Assembly: GCF_040214835.1 (NCBI RefSeq)
Contig: NZ_CP157874.1
Coordinates: 5,482,501-5,546,500 of the forward strand
Source: Pseudomonas asiatica
GTDB taxonomy: Bacteria > Pseudomonadota > Gammaproteobacteria > Pseudomonadales > Pseudomonadaceae
DNA length: 64,000 nt
Reading direction: 5' to 3'
Shown: positions 51,915 to 59,942 of the stretch, piece after piece
Position numbering within the stretch: the first letter of the stretch is position 1
Layout: the number at the start of each line of letters is the position of its first letter
The notes under the pieces: generated by a model
Database searches by the model: none
What the model saw: the letters and a program-made list of their open reading frames with translations, nothing else
Told to the model about the DNA's origin: nothing
Program-made: the position numbers and the translations under genes

Positions 51915-51998
51915 AACTGTGTGAGAGTCTTCTGTGAAGTGGCCAGGTCAATGGCCCTTCGAAGAGGTGCACCGGCACGGTTCTCAGGCCGTGTCGAA
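51915..51998 (+). ncRNA. Diverged copy of the candidate small RNA
   Basis: The first 24 bases match the 5' end of the RNA at 52171 at 22 positions. A hairpin CTTC-TGT-GAAG (51929-51939) replaces TTTC-TGT-GAAA of the other copy, a compensatory change. A second stem, anchored by CCTTCGA and TCGAAGG, carries the same loop TTCTCAG (51981-51987). There is no convincing promoter or terminator, so this copy may be inactive or part of a longer transcript. Confidence 0.4.
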
Positions 51999-52135
51999 GG
52001 GGCCGGAAAGCAGAATTCTTCTCCTACCCGGCCCATCACTGATTCATCCACACAGGAGCAGCGCGATGATACTTGGAATGCTCACCCAAGACTGTTAACC
52101 GCTCCGACACACGTGATGCCGGATATTTCTGAGCA

Positions 52136-52165
52136 TTGACGTTCCCCCGCTACGCTGCCTATGAT
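52136..52165 (+). promoter_or_regulatory. Sigma70-type promoter of the candidate small RNA
   Basis: TTGACG (52136-52141) and TATGAT (52160-52165) with an 18-bp spacer; each differs from consensus by one base. Transcription should begin near 52171. Confidence 0.65.
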
Positions 52166-52170
52166 CAGCC

Positions 52171-52266
52171 AACTGTGTGAGGGTTTTCTGTGAAACCTCA
52201 GAGCGAAGGATTCTCAGTCCTGTCGCTCACATAAAAAAACCGCCCTTCTCAAGGCGGTTTTTTTTC
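52171..52266 (+). ncRNA. Candidate small regulatory RNA of about 95 nt
   Basis: A compact unit: promoter, about 62 nt of structured sequence and an intrinsic terminator. The 5' part holds a hairpin built on GTTT and AAAC around TCTGTG (52183-52197). Next comes GAGCGA-AGGA-TTCTCAG-TCCT-G-TCGCTC (52201-52228), a 10-pair stem with the loop TTCTCAG. The loop can pair with GTGAG near the 5' end, so a pseudoknot is possible. There is no ORF with a ribosome-binding site. It does not match PrrF or Crc-type RNAs as I recall them; no Rfam search could be run. Confidence 0.55.
52233..52265. terminator. Bidirectional terminator (small RNA / trmB)
   Basis: AAACCGCC and GGCGGTTT pair around an eight-base loop with seven or more A or T residues on both sides. 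It can end the plus-strand RNA and the leftward thiS-thiG-trmB transcript, 50 bp after the trmB stop. Confidence 0.9.
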
Positions 52267-52314
52267 GCCTGCATTTCTGCAGGCATCGGCATATCGAAAG
52301 GCCGTATCAGCCGG

Positions 52315-53037
52315 TCAATCCACCTTCTCGAACTTCAAATCCCAAACCCCGTGCCCCAGCCGCTCGCCACGGCGTTCGAACTTGGTGATCGGGCGTTCTT
52401 CCGGGCGTGGCACGTAAGTACCGTCGGCCGCACGGTTGCGATAGCCCGGGGCAGCGCTCATCACTTCCAGCATGTACTCCGCATACGGTTCCCAGTCGGT
52501 GGCCATGTGGAACACGCCACCGGGCTTGAGCTTGCGCCGTACCAGTTCGGCGAACTCCAGCTGGACGATGCGGCGCTTGTGGTGGCGCGCCTTGTGCCAT
52601 GGGTCGGGGAAGAACAGCATCAGGCGGTCGAGGCTGTTGTCCGCCACGCAGCGGTTCAGCACTTCGATGGCATCGCAGTCATATACCCGCAGGTTCTTCA
52701 GGCCCTGGGTCAGCACGCCGTTGAGCAGCGCGCCAACACCCGGGCGGTGTACTTCCACACCGATGAAGTCCTGTTCAGGCGCGGCAGCAGCCATTTCCAG
52801 CAGGGAATGGCCCATGCCGAAGCCGATCTCCAGGGTGCGCGGCGCCGAGCGGCCGAACACCTGGTCGTAGTCCACCGGGCTGTCGGCCAGCGGCAGGATG
52901 TACAGCGGGCCGCCCTGCTCCAGGCCACGTTGCTGGCCTTCGGTCATGCGCCCGGCGCGCATCACGAAACTCTTGATGCGGCGGTGCGGGCGGGCTTCGC
53001 CGTCGGGGGTGATCGGCGTATCGTGCGATTCAGTCAT
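52315..53037 (-). CDS. trmB: tRNA (guanine-N7-)-methyltransferase
   Basis: Makes m7G46 in tRNA using SAM. The 240-aa protein has the SAM-binding [15 protein letters not shown] and the family signature [24 protein letters not shown] 53037 lies nine bases after the thiG stop. It is the last gene of the thiS-thiG-trmB unit, ending at the bidirectional terminator. Confidence 0.96.
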   Translation of the reverse strand: MTESHDTPITPDGEARPHRRIKSFVMRAGRMTEGQQRGLEQGGPLYILPLADSPVDYDQVFGRSAPRTLEIGFGMGHSLLEMAAAAPEQDFIGVEVHRPGVGALLNGVLTQGLKNLRVYDCDAIEVLNRCVADNSLDRLMLFFPDPWHKARHHKRRIVQLEFAELVRRKLKPGGVFHMATDWEPYAEYMLEVMSAAPGYRNRAADGTYVPRPEERPITKFERRGERLGHGVWDLKFEKVD

Positions 53038-53046
53038 CAGGGGCTC

Positions 53047-53841
53047 TTACTTGATCAGACCATCCAGCGGCGAAGAGGCGCTGGCATAGAGTTTCTTCGG
53101 CATACGGCCGGCCAGGTAGGCCATGCGACCGGCGACGATGGCGTGCTTCATGGCCTCGGCCATCAGCACCGGCTGCTGGGCGTGGGCGATGGCCGAGTTC
53201 ATCAGCACCGCTTCGCAGCCCATTTCCATGGCGATGGTGGCGTCGGACGCGGTACCCACGCCAGCATCGACCAGCACCGGAACCTTGGACTCTTCCAGGA
53301 TGATCTGCAGGTTGTAGGGGTTGCAGATACCCAGGCCGGTACCGATCAGGCCAGCCAGCGGCATGACCGCGATGCAGCCGGCTTCGGCCAGCTGGCGGGC
53401 GATGATCGGATCGTCGCTGGTGTAGACCATCACGTCGAAACCATCCTTGACCAACACTTCGGCGGCCTTGAGGGTTTCGATCACATTGGGGAACAGGGTT
53501 TTCTGGTCAGCCAGTACTTCCAGCTTGACCAGGTTGTGGCCATCCAGCAGTTCGCGGGCCAGGCGGCAGGTGCGCACGGCTTCGACCGCGTCGTAGCAGC
53601 CAGCGGTGTTCGGCAGGATGGTGTAGCGGTCCGGTGGCAGCACATCGAGCAGGTTCGGCTCGCCCGGGTTCTGGCCGATGTTGGTGCGGCGCACGGCAAC
53701 GGTGACGATCTCGGCACCCGAGGCTTCGATGGCCAGGCGGGTTTCTTCCATGTCACGGTACTTGCCGGTACCGACCAGCAGGCGCGACTGGAAAGTACGC
53801 CCGGCCAGGGTAAAGGGCTTGTCGCTACGAACGTTGCTCAT
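53047..53841 (-). CDS. thiG: Thiazole synthase
   Basis: Forms the thiazole phosphate moiety of thiamine from deoxyxylulose phosphate, dehydroglycine and ThiS-thiocarboxylate. The 264-aa TIM-barrel protein has the Schiff-base lysine at 106 ([10 protein letters not shown]), with [10 protein letters not shown] and [21 protein letters not shown] signatures. It is 53 bp downstream of thiS. Confidence 0.97.
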   Translation of the reverse strand: MSNVRSDKPFTLAGRTFQSRLLVGTGKYRDMEETRLAIEASGAEIVTVAVRRTNIGQNPGEPNLLDVLPPDRYTILPNTAGCYDAVEAVRTCRLARELLDGHNLVKLEVLADQKTLFPNVIETLKAAEVLVKDGFDVMVYTSDDPIIARQLAEAGCIAVMPLAGLIGTGLGICNPYNLQIILEESKVPVLVDAGVGTASDATIAMEMGCEAVLMNSAIAHAQQPVLMAEAMKHAIVAGRMAYLAGRMPKKLYASASSPLDGLIK

Positions 53842-53894
53842 GGTTGTTCCTCGGGAAAAGGTTGCTGGGCTTGCAGGTGAATCGCCGGCCGGAA

Positions 53895-54095
53895 TCAGCC
53901 GCCACCGATGGCGTGGACCACTTCGACCTGGTCGCCGTCGTTCAACAGCGTGCTGTCGTGCTGGCTACGCGGCACGATATCCAGGTTAAGTTCCACCGCG
54001 ACGCGGCGCCCGGTCAGCTCCAGGCGGGCCAGCAGGGCCGCGACGCTTTCGCCAGCGGGCAATTCGTAAGGTTCACCGTTCAGTTGAATGCGCAT
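53895..54095 (-). CDS. thiS: Sulfur carrier protein ThiS
   Basis: A 66-aa ubiquitin-like carrier whose C-terminal Gly-Gly is turned into a thiocarboxylate; here the tail is HAIGGG. ATG 54095 gives [13 protein letters not shown]; the longer frame adds five residues and has no better ribosome site. Adjacent to its partner thiG. Confidence 0.95.
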   Translation of the reverse strand: MRIQLNGEPYELPAGESVAALLARLELTGRRVAVELNLDIVPRSQHDSTLLNDGDQVEVVHAIGGG

Positions 54096-54198
54096 GCGCA
54101 CGGCCACCATTGTTCTTTGGGGGCCCGCATTCTAGCGCTGAACCGCCCTGCAACCCAAGGGCGCTGCACGCCATTAGTCGCGATTGTGGACCACTCGG

Positions 54199-54570
54199 TC
54201 AACCGAGCCGCCAGGCTGCCAGGCCCAGGCACAGCCAGCCGGCGAGGAAGCACAGGCCACCAATCGGGGTGATGATGCCGAGCTTGCCCAGGCCGCTGAG
54301 GGTCAGCAGGTACAGGCTACCGGAGAACAGCACTATCCCCACGGCAAACAGGCCGCCAGCCCAGCCGACCAGGCGCCCTGGCAGGTGCACCGAGAGCACG
54401 GCGACAGCGAAGATCGCCAGGGCATGCACCAACTGGTAGGTCACACCAGTCTGAAAGATCGCCAGATAGTCGGCCGTCAGCCGGCTTTTCAGGCCATGGG
54501 CAGCGAAAGCGCCCAGAGCGACACCGGTGAAGCCGAAAAAGGCGGCAAGCATCAGGAAGCTGCGAAGCAT
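54199..54570 (-). CDS. DUF423 membrane protein
   Basis: A 123-aa inner-membrane protein with four hydrophobic segments and the DUF423 features GAFAAHGLKSRL, QTGVTYQLVHALAI and ITPIGGLCFLAGW. The role is unknown. ATG 54570 follows AGGAGTCGTCCC. It is divergent from mtgA with only 64 bp between starts; a perfect TATAAT for mtgA lies at 54596-54601. Confidence 0.88.
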   Translation of the reverse strand: MLRSFLMLAAFFGFTGVALGAFAAHGLKSRLTADYLAIFQTGVTYQLVHALAIFAVAVLSVHLPGRLVGWAGGLFAVGIVLFSGSLYLLTLSGLGKLGIITPIGGLCFLAGWLCLGLAAWRLG

Positions 54571-54595
54571 GGGACGACTCCTTGGATCGGGTCTG

Positions 54596-54601
54596 TATAA
54601 T
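54596..54601 (+). promoter_or_regulatory. Candidate -10 element of mtgA
   Basis: TATAAT 34 bp before the mtgA start, in the short divergent gap. No clear -35 is seen. Confidence 0.4.
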
Positions 54602-54634
54602 GGCCCCTTCCACCCGTACGGCCAAGCCATCGTC

Positions 54635-55345
54635 ATGCTGCCAACCCTTCTCCGCCGCCTCTCCCGCGCCCTGCTCTGGTTCGCTGCCGGCAGCATCGTG
54701 CTGGTGCTGGTGTTCCGCTGGGTGCCACCACCCGGTACGGCGCTGATGGTCGAGCGCAAGGTGCAGTCCTGGGTGAATGGCGAGCCGATCGACCTGCAGC
54801 GCGACTGGGAGCCGTGGGAGAACATCTCCGACGACCTCAAGGTCGCGGTCATTGCTGGCGAGGACCAGAAGTTCGCCAACCACTGGGGCTTCGACATCCC
54901 GGCTATCCAGGCGGCGCTGGCCTACAACGAGCGCGGCGGCAGCATTCGCGGTGCCAGCACCCTGACCCAGCAGGTGGCCAAGAACCTGTTCCTGTGGTCC
55001 GGGCGCAGCTGGTTCCGCAAAGGGCTGGAGGCCTGGTTCACCGCGTTGATCGAGCTGTTCTGGTCGAAAGAGCGGATTCTCGAGGTCTACCTGAACAGTG
55101 CCGAATGGGGCAAAGGTGTGTTTGGCGCCCAGGCGGCAGCGCGCTACCACTTTGGCATCGATGCGAGCAGGCTTAGCCGCCAGCAGGCGGCGCAGCTGGC
55201 GGCGGTGCTGCCGAGCCCGATCAAGTGGAGCGCCAGCCGGCCGAGCGCCTATGTGGCCAGCCGGGCCGGCTGGATTCGCCGGCAGATGAGCCAGCTGGGT
55301 GGGCCCAGCTACCTGATGCAGCTCGACACTTCGCGCAAACTTTGA
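54635..55345 (+). CDS. mtgA: Monofunctional peptidoglycan transglycosylase
   Basis: Polymerises lipid II into glycan strands. The 236-aa GT51 enzyme has one N-terminal membrane helix (about 10-28) and the catalytic Glu76 in AGEDQKFANHWGFD, with the GASTLTQQVAKNLFLW and EVYLNSAEWG motifs. No transpeptidase domain is present, unlike ponA in this window. ATG 54635 removes a longer N-terminus that would overlap the divergent gene. Confidence 0.95.
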   Translation: MLPTLLRRLSRALLWFAAGSIVLVLVFRWVPPPGTALMVERKVQSWVNGEPIDLQRDWEPWENISDDLKVAVIAGEDQKFANHWGFDIPAIQAALAYNERGGSIRGASTLTQQVAKNLFLWSGRSWFRKGLEAWFTALIELFWSKERILEVYLNSAEWGKGVFGAQAAARYHFGIDASRLSRQQAAQLAAVLPSPIKWSASRPSAYVASRAGWIRRQMSQLGGPSYLMQLDTSRKL

Positions 55346-55352
55346 GCCTTTG

Positions 55353-55456
55353 GGGGCTGCTGCGCAGCCCATCGCGACACAAGGCCGCTCCTACAGGGGA
55401 TCGCAGTCTCTTGTAGGAGCGGCCTTGTGTCGCGAAAGGGCCGCAAAGCGGCCCCA
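55353..55456. repeat. REP pair, family B
   Basis: CGACACAAGGCCGCTCCTAC and GTAGGAGCGGCCTTGTGTCG face each other about 25 bp apart, flanked by GGGGCTGC and GGGCCGC hairpins. Between convergent mtgA and rpoH. Confidence 0.9.
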
Positions 55457-55470
55457 AAATCCCCCGGCCA

Positions 55471-55508
55471 AAAAAAGCCGCTCACCCTACGCGGGCCAGC
55501 GGCTTTTC
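55471..55508 (-). terminator. Intrinsic terminator of rpoH
   Basis: AAAAAGCCGCT and AGCGGCTTTT form a stem around a longer loop; the minus strand continues with a T run. It starts 19 bp past the rpoH stop. Confidence 0.75.
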
Positions 55509-55526
55509 CTTGCAGCCAGGGCTCGA

Positions 55527-56381
55527 TCAGGCCGCGATCAGCGCCTTGACCTTGTTCATCGCATTCTTCTCCAGCTGGCGAATCCGCTCAGCCGAAACGC
55601 TGTACTTGTCCGCCAGCTCATGCAACGTGGCCTTCTCTTCCGCCAACCAGCGCTGGTAGAGAATGTCGCGGCTACGCTCGTCCAGCCCTTGCAGTGCTTC
55701 GTGCAGGTTGCTGGTGGAGTTGTCGCTCCAGTCGGCATCCTCCAGCTGCACCGCCGGGTCGTAACGGTGGTCTTCCAGGTAATGCGCAGGCGACTGGAAG
55801 GCACTGTCGTCGTCAGCTTCCGCTGCCGGGTCGAACGCCATGTCCTGGCCGCTGAGGCGGCTTTCCATCTCGCGCACTTCACGCGGCTCCACGCCCAGGC
55901 TTTCCGCCACGCGGTGCACTTCGTCGTTGTTCAGCCAGGCCAGACGCTTCTTCTGGCTGCGCAGGTTGAAGAACAGTTTGCGCTGGGCCTTGGTGGTGGC
56001 CACCTTGACGATGCGCCAGTTGCGCAGGATGAACTCGTGGATCTCTGCCTTGATCCAGTGCACGGCGAACGACACCAGGCGCACGCCCATTTCCGGGTTG
56101 AAGCGCTTGACGGCTTTCATCAGGCCGACGTTGCCTTCCTGGATCAGGTCGGCCTGGGCCAGCCCGTAGCCGGCATAGCTACGGGCGATATGTACGACGA
56201 AACGCAGGTGGGCCATCACCATTTGACGAGCGGCCTCGACATCCTGCTCATAATAGAGACGCTCGCCCAGATCACGCTCCTGCTCGACAGTCAGCAGCGG
56301 GATGCTGTTGACCGTGTGCACGTAGGCTTCCAGGTTTGCACCGGGTACCAGGGCATAGGCAGGTTGCAAAGATGTGGTCAT
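55527..56381 (-). CDS. rpoH: Heat-shock sigma factor 32
   Basis: Directs RNA polymerase to heat-shock promoters. The 284-aa protein has region 2 ([41 protein letters not shown]), the RpoH box region ([13 protein letters not shown]) and region 4 ([27 protein letters not shown]). A consensus -35, TTGACA, sits on the minus strand at 56471-56476, about 90 bp upstream; its -10 is not clear. It follows ftsYEX, the conserved gammaproteobacterial order. Confidence 0.97.
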   Translation of the reverse strand: MTTSLQPAYALVPGANLEAYVHTVNSIPLLTVEQERDLGERLYYEQDVEAARQMVMAHLRFVVHIARSYAGYGLAQADLIQEGNVGLMKAVKRFNPEMGVRLVSFAVHWIKAEIHEFILRNWRIVKVATTKAQRKLFFNLRSQKKRLAWLNNDEVHRVAESLGVEPREVREMESRLSGQDMAFDPAAEADDDSAFQSPAHYLEDHRYDPAVQLEDADWSDNSTSNLHEALQGLDERSRDILYQRWLAEEKATLHELADKYSVSAERIRQLEKNAMNKVKALIAA

Positions 56382-56492
56382 TCAAGAACCTCCGACTTAC
56401 AGAACTCACGCCTTGTGGGCGCTGCCAACATTGACCTGGAACGACGGTACAAGTTCCATAGTGAAGAATTTGTCAATGCTGGCACGTAAAAA

Positions 56493-57515
56493 CTATCGCG
56501 GCGCCAGCTCGTTCAAATGGCGGGCCACTGCGATCCATGCACCGATATACCCCAACAGCACCGCTCCGATCAAGAGCGACAGACCATCGGACGCCGGCAC
56601 CCCGCCCAGGGCGAAGTCGCTGCCGTACAGCCCGGAAAGCCCTACCACCGCCTCGTTCAGCCAGTTCAGGCCAAACGCCAGGATGCCCCATGCGATCACC
56701 CCTGCACCCAGGCCATACAGCGCGCCCATGTACAGGAAAGGCCGACGTACGTAGGCATCCGTGCCACCGACCAGCTTGATCACTTCGATCTCGGTACGGC
56801 GGTTTTCAATGTGTAGACGAATTGTGTTACCGATTACTAACAGCAGGGCGGAAATCAGCATCACGGCCAGGCCAAAGACAAACCGGTCACCCAGTTTGAG
56901 GATGGCCGCCAGGCGCTCGACCCAAACCAGGTCAAGTTGCGCCACTTCCACCCGCGGCAGCTCCGACAGGCGCTGACGCAATGCTTCCAAGGCCGGCTTG
57001 TCGACTTCGGTAGGGGTCACCACCACCACGCCAGGCAGCGGGTTGTCAGGCAGTTCACGCAGGGCTTCGCCCAGGCCGGACTGCTGCTGGAACTCCTCCA
57101 GCGCCTGCTCTCGGCTGACATACTGCGCGTCGGCCACGCCAGGCATGCCCTTGATCTCGTCGCGTAGCGCCTCGCCTTCGCGGCTGCCTGCATCGAGCTT
57201 GAGGTACAGCGAAATCTGCGCGGCGCGCTGCCACGAGCCGCCAAGCTTTTCGACGTTCTTCAGCAGCAGCGACAGGCCCATGGGCATGCTCAGCGCCACC
57301 GCCATCACCAGGCAGGTGAAGAAGCTGCCGATCGGCTGCTTGCCCAGCCGGCGCAGGCTGTCGGCCATGCTGGCACGGTGGCTTTCCAGCCAGGCATGCA
57401 GAAGCGTGCGGAAATCCGGGCCGTCATCGTCGTCGTGCTTTTTCTTCGCCGGTTGCGGGTCGGCCGGTTTCGGCGCAACCCGTTCGGAAACCTTCGGCGT
57501 ACGTGTAGTGCTCAT
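56493..57515 (-). CDS. ftsX: Cell division ABC-like protein FtsX
   Basis: Membrane partner of FtsE; at the septum the pair activates periplasmic amidases through EnvC. The 340-aa protein has a charged, Lys/Asp-rich N-terminus (about 1-60), one membrane segment (about 63-84), a periplasmic domain and three C-terminal membrane segments. The start ATG overlaps the ftsE TGA by four bases (ATGA). Confidence 0.95.
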   Translation of the reverse strand: MSTTRTPKVSERVAPKPADPQPAKKKHDDDDGPDFRTLLHAWLESHRASMADSLRRLGKQPIGSFFTCLVMAVALSMPMGLSLLLKNVEKLGGSWQRAAQISLYLKLDAGSREGEALRDEIKGMPGVADAQYVSREQALEEFQQQSGLGEALRELPDNPLPGVVVVTPTEVDKPALEALRQRLSELPRVEVAQLDLVWVERLAAILKLGDRFVFGLAVMLISALLLVIGNTIRLHIENRRTEIEVIKLVGGTDAYVRRPFLYMGALYGLGAGVIAWGILAFGLNWLNEAVVGLSGLYGSDFALGGVPASDGLSLLIGAVLLGYIGAWIAVARHLNELAPR

Positions 57516-58183
57516 TGCCCGGCCTCCCCATCGCCGATCAAGCGGCCGCGCTGCAAGGTCAGCATGCGGTGGCGCATGCGCGCAATCAGTGCCAGGTCGT
57601 GGCTGGCGATCAATACCGTGGTACCCAGGCGGTTGATGTCCTCGAACACCCCCATGATCTCCGCGGCCAGGCGCGGGTCGAGGTTACCGGTGGGTTCGTC
57701 GGCCAGCAGCAGGGCTGGCTGGTGAACGATGGCGCGGGCGATGCCCACCCGTTGCTGCTGCCCGGTGGACAGGTCGGCCGGGAACAGCTCGCCCTTGTCG
57801 GCCAGCGACACTCGCTCCAGCGCCGAGTCCACGCGCTTGGCGACTTCAGCCTTGGACAGGCCGAGAATCTGCAGCGGCAAGGCGATGTTGTTGAACACCG
57901 TGCGGTCGAACAACAGCTGGTGGTTCTGGAACACCACGCCGATCTGCCGGCGCAGGAACGGGATCTGCGAATTGCTGATCTGGCCCAGGTCCTGCCCGGC
58001 CAGCATCAGCTTGCCGCTGGTCGGGCGCTCCATGGCCAGCAGCAGGCGCAGCAAGGTGCTCTTGCCCGCGCCCGAGTGGCCGGTGACGAACAGGAATTCG
58101 CCCCGGCGCGCCCGGAAACTCAGCTCATGCAAACCCACATGACCATTGGGATAGCGCTTGGCAACCTGTTCGAATCGGATCAT
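57512..58183 (-). CDS. ftsE: Cell division ATPase FtsE
   Basis: ABC-type ATPase driving FtsX. The 223-aa protein has Walker A GHSGAGKST (about 35-43), the signature LSTGQQQRVGIARAI and Walker B LLADEPTGNLD. It starts two bases after the ftsY stop and overlaps ftsX. Confidence 0.97.
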   Translation of the reverse strand: MIRFEQVAKRYPNGHVGLHELSFRARRGEFLFVTGHSGAGKSTLLRLLLAMERPTSGKLMLAGQDLGQISNSQIPFLRRQIGVVFQNHQLLFDRTVFNNIALPLQILGLSKAEVAKRVDSALERVSLADKGELFPADLSTGQQQRVGIARAIVHQPALLLADEPTGNLDPRLAAEIMGVFEDINRLGTTVLIASHDLALIARMRHRMLTLQRGRLIGDGEAGQ

Positions 58184-58185
58184 GT

Positions 58186-59712
58186 TCAGTCTCGCTCGGC
58201 GAACAGAGCCTTGACGAACGGCTCGGCTTCGAAGGTACGCAGGTCGTCGATGCCTTCACCGACACCGATGAAGCGGATCGGCAGCTTGAACTGCTTGGCC
58301 AGGGCGAAGATCACCCCGCCCTTGGCAGTGCCGTCCAGCTTGGTCAGGGCCAGGCCGGTCAGTTCGACGCTCTGGTTGAAGTACTTGGCCTGGCTGATGG
58401 CGTTCTGGCCGGTGCCCGCATCGAGTACCAGCAGCACCTCGTGCGGCGCCTCGGCGTCGAGCTTGCCGATGACCCGGCGGACCTTCTTCAGCTCTTCCAT
58501 CAGGTTGTCTTTGGTGTGCAGGCGGCCAGCGGTGTCGGCGATCAGCACGTCGACGCCACGGGCCTTGGCGGCCTGTACGGCATCGAAGATCACCGAAGCG
58601 GAGTCGGCGCCAGTGTGCTGGGCGATCACCGGGATCTGGTTACGCTCGCCCCACACCTGCAGTTGCTCGACCGCAGCGGCACGGAAGGTGTCGCCAGCAG
58701 CCAGCATCACTTTCTTGCCTTCGAGCTGCAGCTTCTTGGCCAGTTTGCCGATGGTGGTGGTCTTGCCGGCGCCGTTCACACCAACCACCAGGATCACATA
58801 GGGCTTGTTCTGCGCCTGTACCACCAGCGGCTGCTCGACCGGGCGCAGCAGCGCAGCCAGTTCTTCCTGCAGCGACTTGTACAGGGCATCGGCGTCGGCC
58901 AGCTGCTTGCGGGCAACCTTCTGGGTCAGGTTCTGGACGATGGTGGAAGTGGCTTCCACGCCAACGTCGGCGGTCAGCAGTCGGGTTTCGATTTCGTCGA
59001 GCAGGTCGTCATCGATGACTTTCTTGCCCAGGAACAGGCTGGCCATGCCCTCGCCGATGCTGGCGCTGGTCTTCGACAGGCCCTGCTTGAGGCGGGCGAA
59101 GAAGCCGGGCTTGGCCTGCTCGGCCTGCGCGGCGACCGGGGCTGCAGCCACAGGGGCAGCAAGCTCTGGTGCAGGGCGCTCCGGGATGGCGGGCGGCGCT
59201 TTCGGCGCCAGATCCGGCACCAGGGCCACAGGCTCTTCAGCAACCGGCAGCACCAGGTTGCTGACCGGCGCGACCGGCTCGACGACCGGGGCCGCCTCGA
59301 CAGGGGCTGGCTCGACCGGGGCCGCCTGCAAGGGCATGGACGCGACCGGCTGCGGTGCAGGTGCCACCAGCGGCTGGGACGCGACCGGCTCGGGTTCAGG
59401 GGCCTGCAACGGTTGGGAAGCAACCGGTTCGGGGACAGGGGCCTCGACCACCGGGGATTGGACGGGTGCGGCGACCTGCTGCGGTTCTGTCAGCTGTGGG
59501 GCCGCAGGGGCCTGAACGGGCTCAGGGGCCTGTGGCGCTTCGGCGGTAGAACCCTCGACCGGAGCGGTTGCAGGCTGCTCGACGGCTGGTAGTTCATTCG
59601 CGGGCACGCCCGCTTCCACAGGTTGCTGCGGTTTCTTGCGAAACCAGCTGAACAGGCCTTTCTTCTCACCAGCCTCGGCCGGCGCTTTTTTGTCGTCGTT
59701 GGAACCAAACAT
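58186..59712 (-). CDS. ftsY: Signal recognition particle receptor FtsY
   Basis: Docks SRP-ribosome complexes at the membrane. The 508-aa protein has a conserved basic start (KKGLFSWFRKKPQQ), a long Pro/Ala/Val-rich acidic A domain (about 25-200) with repeats of the type PEPVASQPLQAP, and the NG domain: G1 GVNGAGKT at 311-318, then DTAGR and TKLDG. Residues about 31-38 (VEAGVPAN) are encoded by a REP half-element, which is unusual. First gene of ftsY-ftsE-ftsX. The A domain is low-complexity and should vary between strains. Confidence 0.96.
   Translation of the reverse strand: MFGSNDDKKAPAEAGEKKGLFSWFRKKPQQPVEAGVPANELPAVEQPATAPVEGSTAEAPQAPEPVQAPAAPQLTEPQQVAAPVQSPVVEAPVPEPVASQPLQAPEPEPVASQPLVAPAPQPVASMPLQAAPVEPAPVEAAPVVEPVAPVSNLVLPVAEEPVALVPDLAPKAPPAIPERPAPELAAPVAAAPVAAQAEQAKPGFFARLKQGLSKTSASIGEGMASLFLGKKVIDDDLLDEIETRLLTADVGVEATSTIVQNLTQKVARKQLADADALYKSLQEELAALLRPVEQPLVVQAQNKPYVILVVGVNGAGKTTTIGKLAKKLQLEGKKVMLAAGDTFRAAAVEQLQVWGERNQIPVIAQHTGADSASVIFDAVQAAKARGVDVLIADTAGRLHTKDNLMEELKKVRRVIGKLDAEAPHEVLLVLDAGTGQNAISQAKYFNQSVELTGLALTKLDGTAKGGVIFALAKQFKLPIRFIGVGEGIDDLRTFEAEPFVKALFAERD
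59599..59622. repeat. REP half-element inside ftsY coding sequence
   Basis: The core CGCGGGCACGCCCGCTTCCA matches the family A REP unit near 6088 in 22 of 24 bases over 59599-59622. It lies in frame in the variable A domain of ftsY. Confidence 0.75.
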
Positions 59713-59942
59713 GGAAGACGGCTATCTCAGGGTAGCGATGGGCCAGCTATGGCGCATCGGGAATTCTCTCTACGCAGAACAGACTATCTTGAAGCCGGCT
59801 GGTTCATGCGCAACGTTTTGTCTTAGTGTCCTGCGGGCCAGAACGGCGACAGGCATGGTCGCCAGGCAACCGGATCAGTATCCTAGCACCTCCTGGCCCG
59901 CCGACGCTAAACCAGCGGGCCGCCGAACAGGTTAAACACCGT

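Noticed and set aside
51845..52051. 68-codon minus-strand ORF upstream of the 36-aa ORF
   Set aside because: No good ribosome site and it lies across the RNA-like copy, whose structural conservation explains the sequence better.
51756..52139. 127-codon plus-strand ORF in the gene-poor region
   Set aside because: Odd composition, no ribosome site, no recognisable family; overlaps the RNA-like copy.
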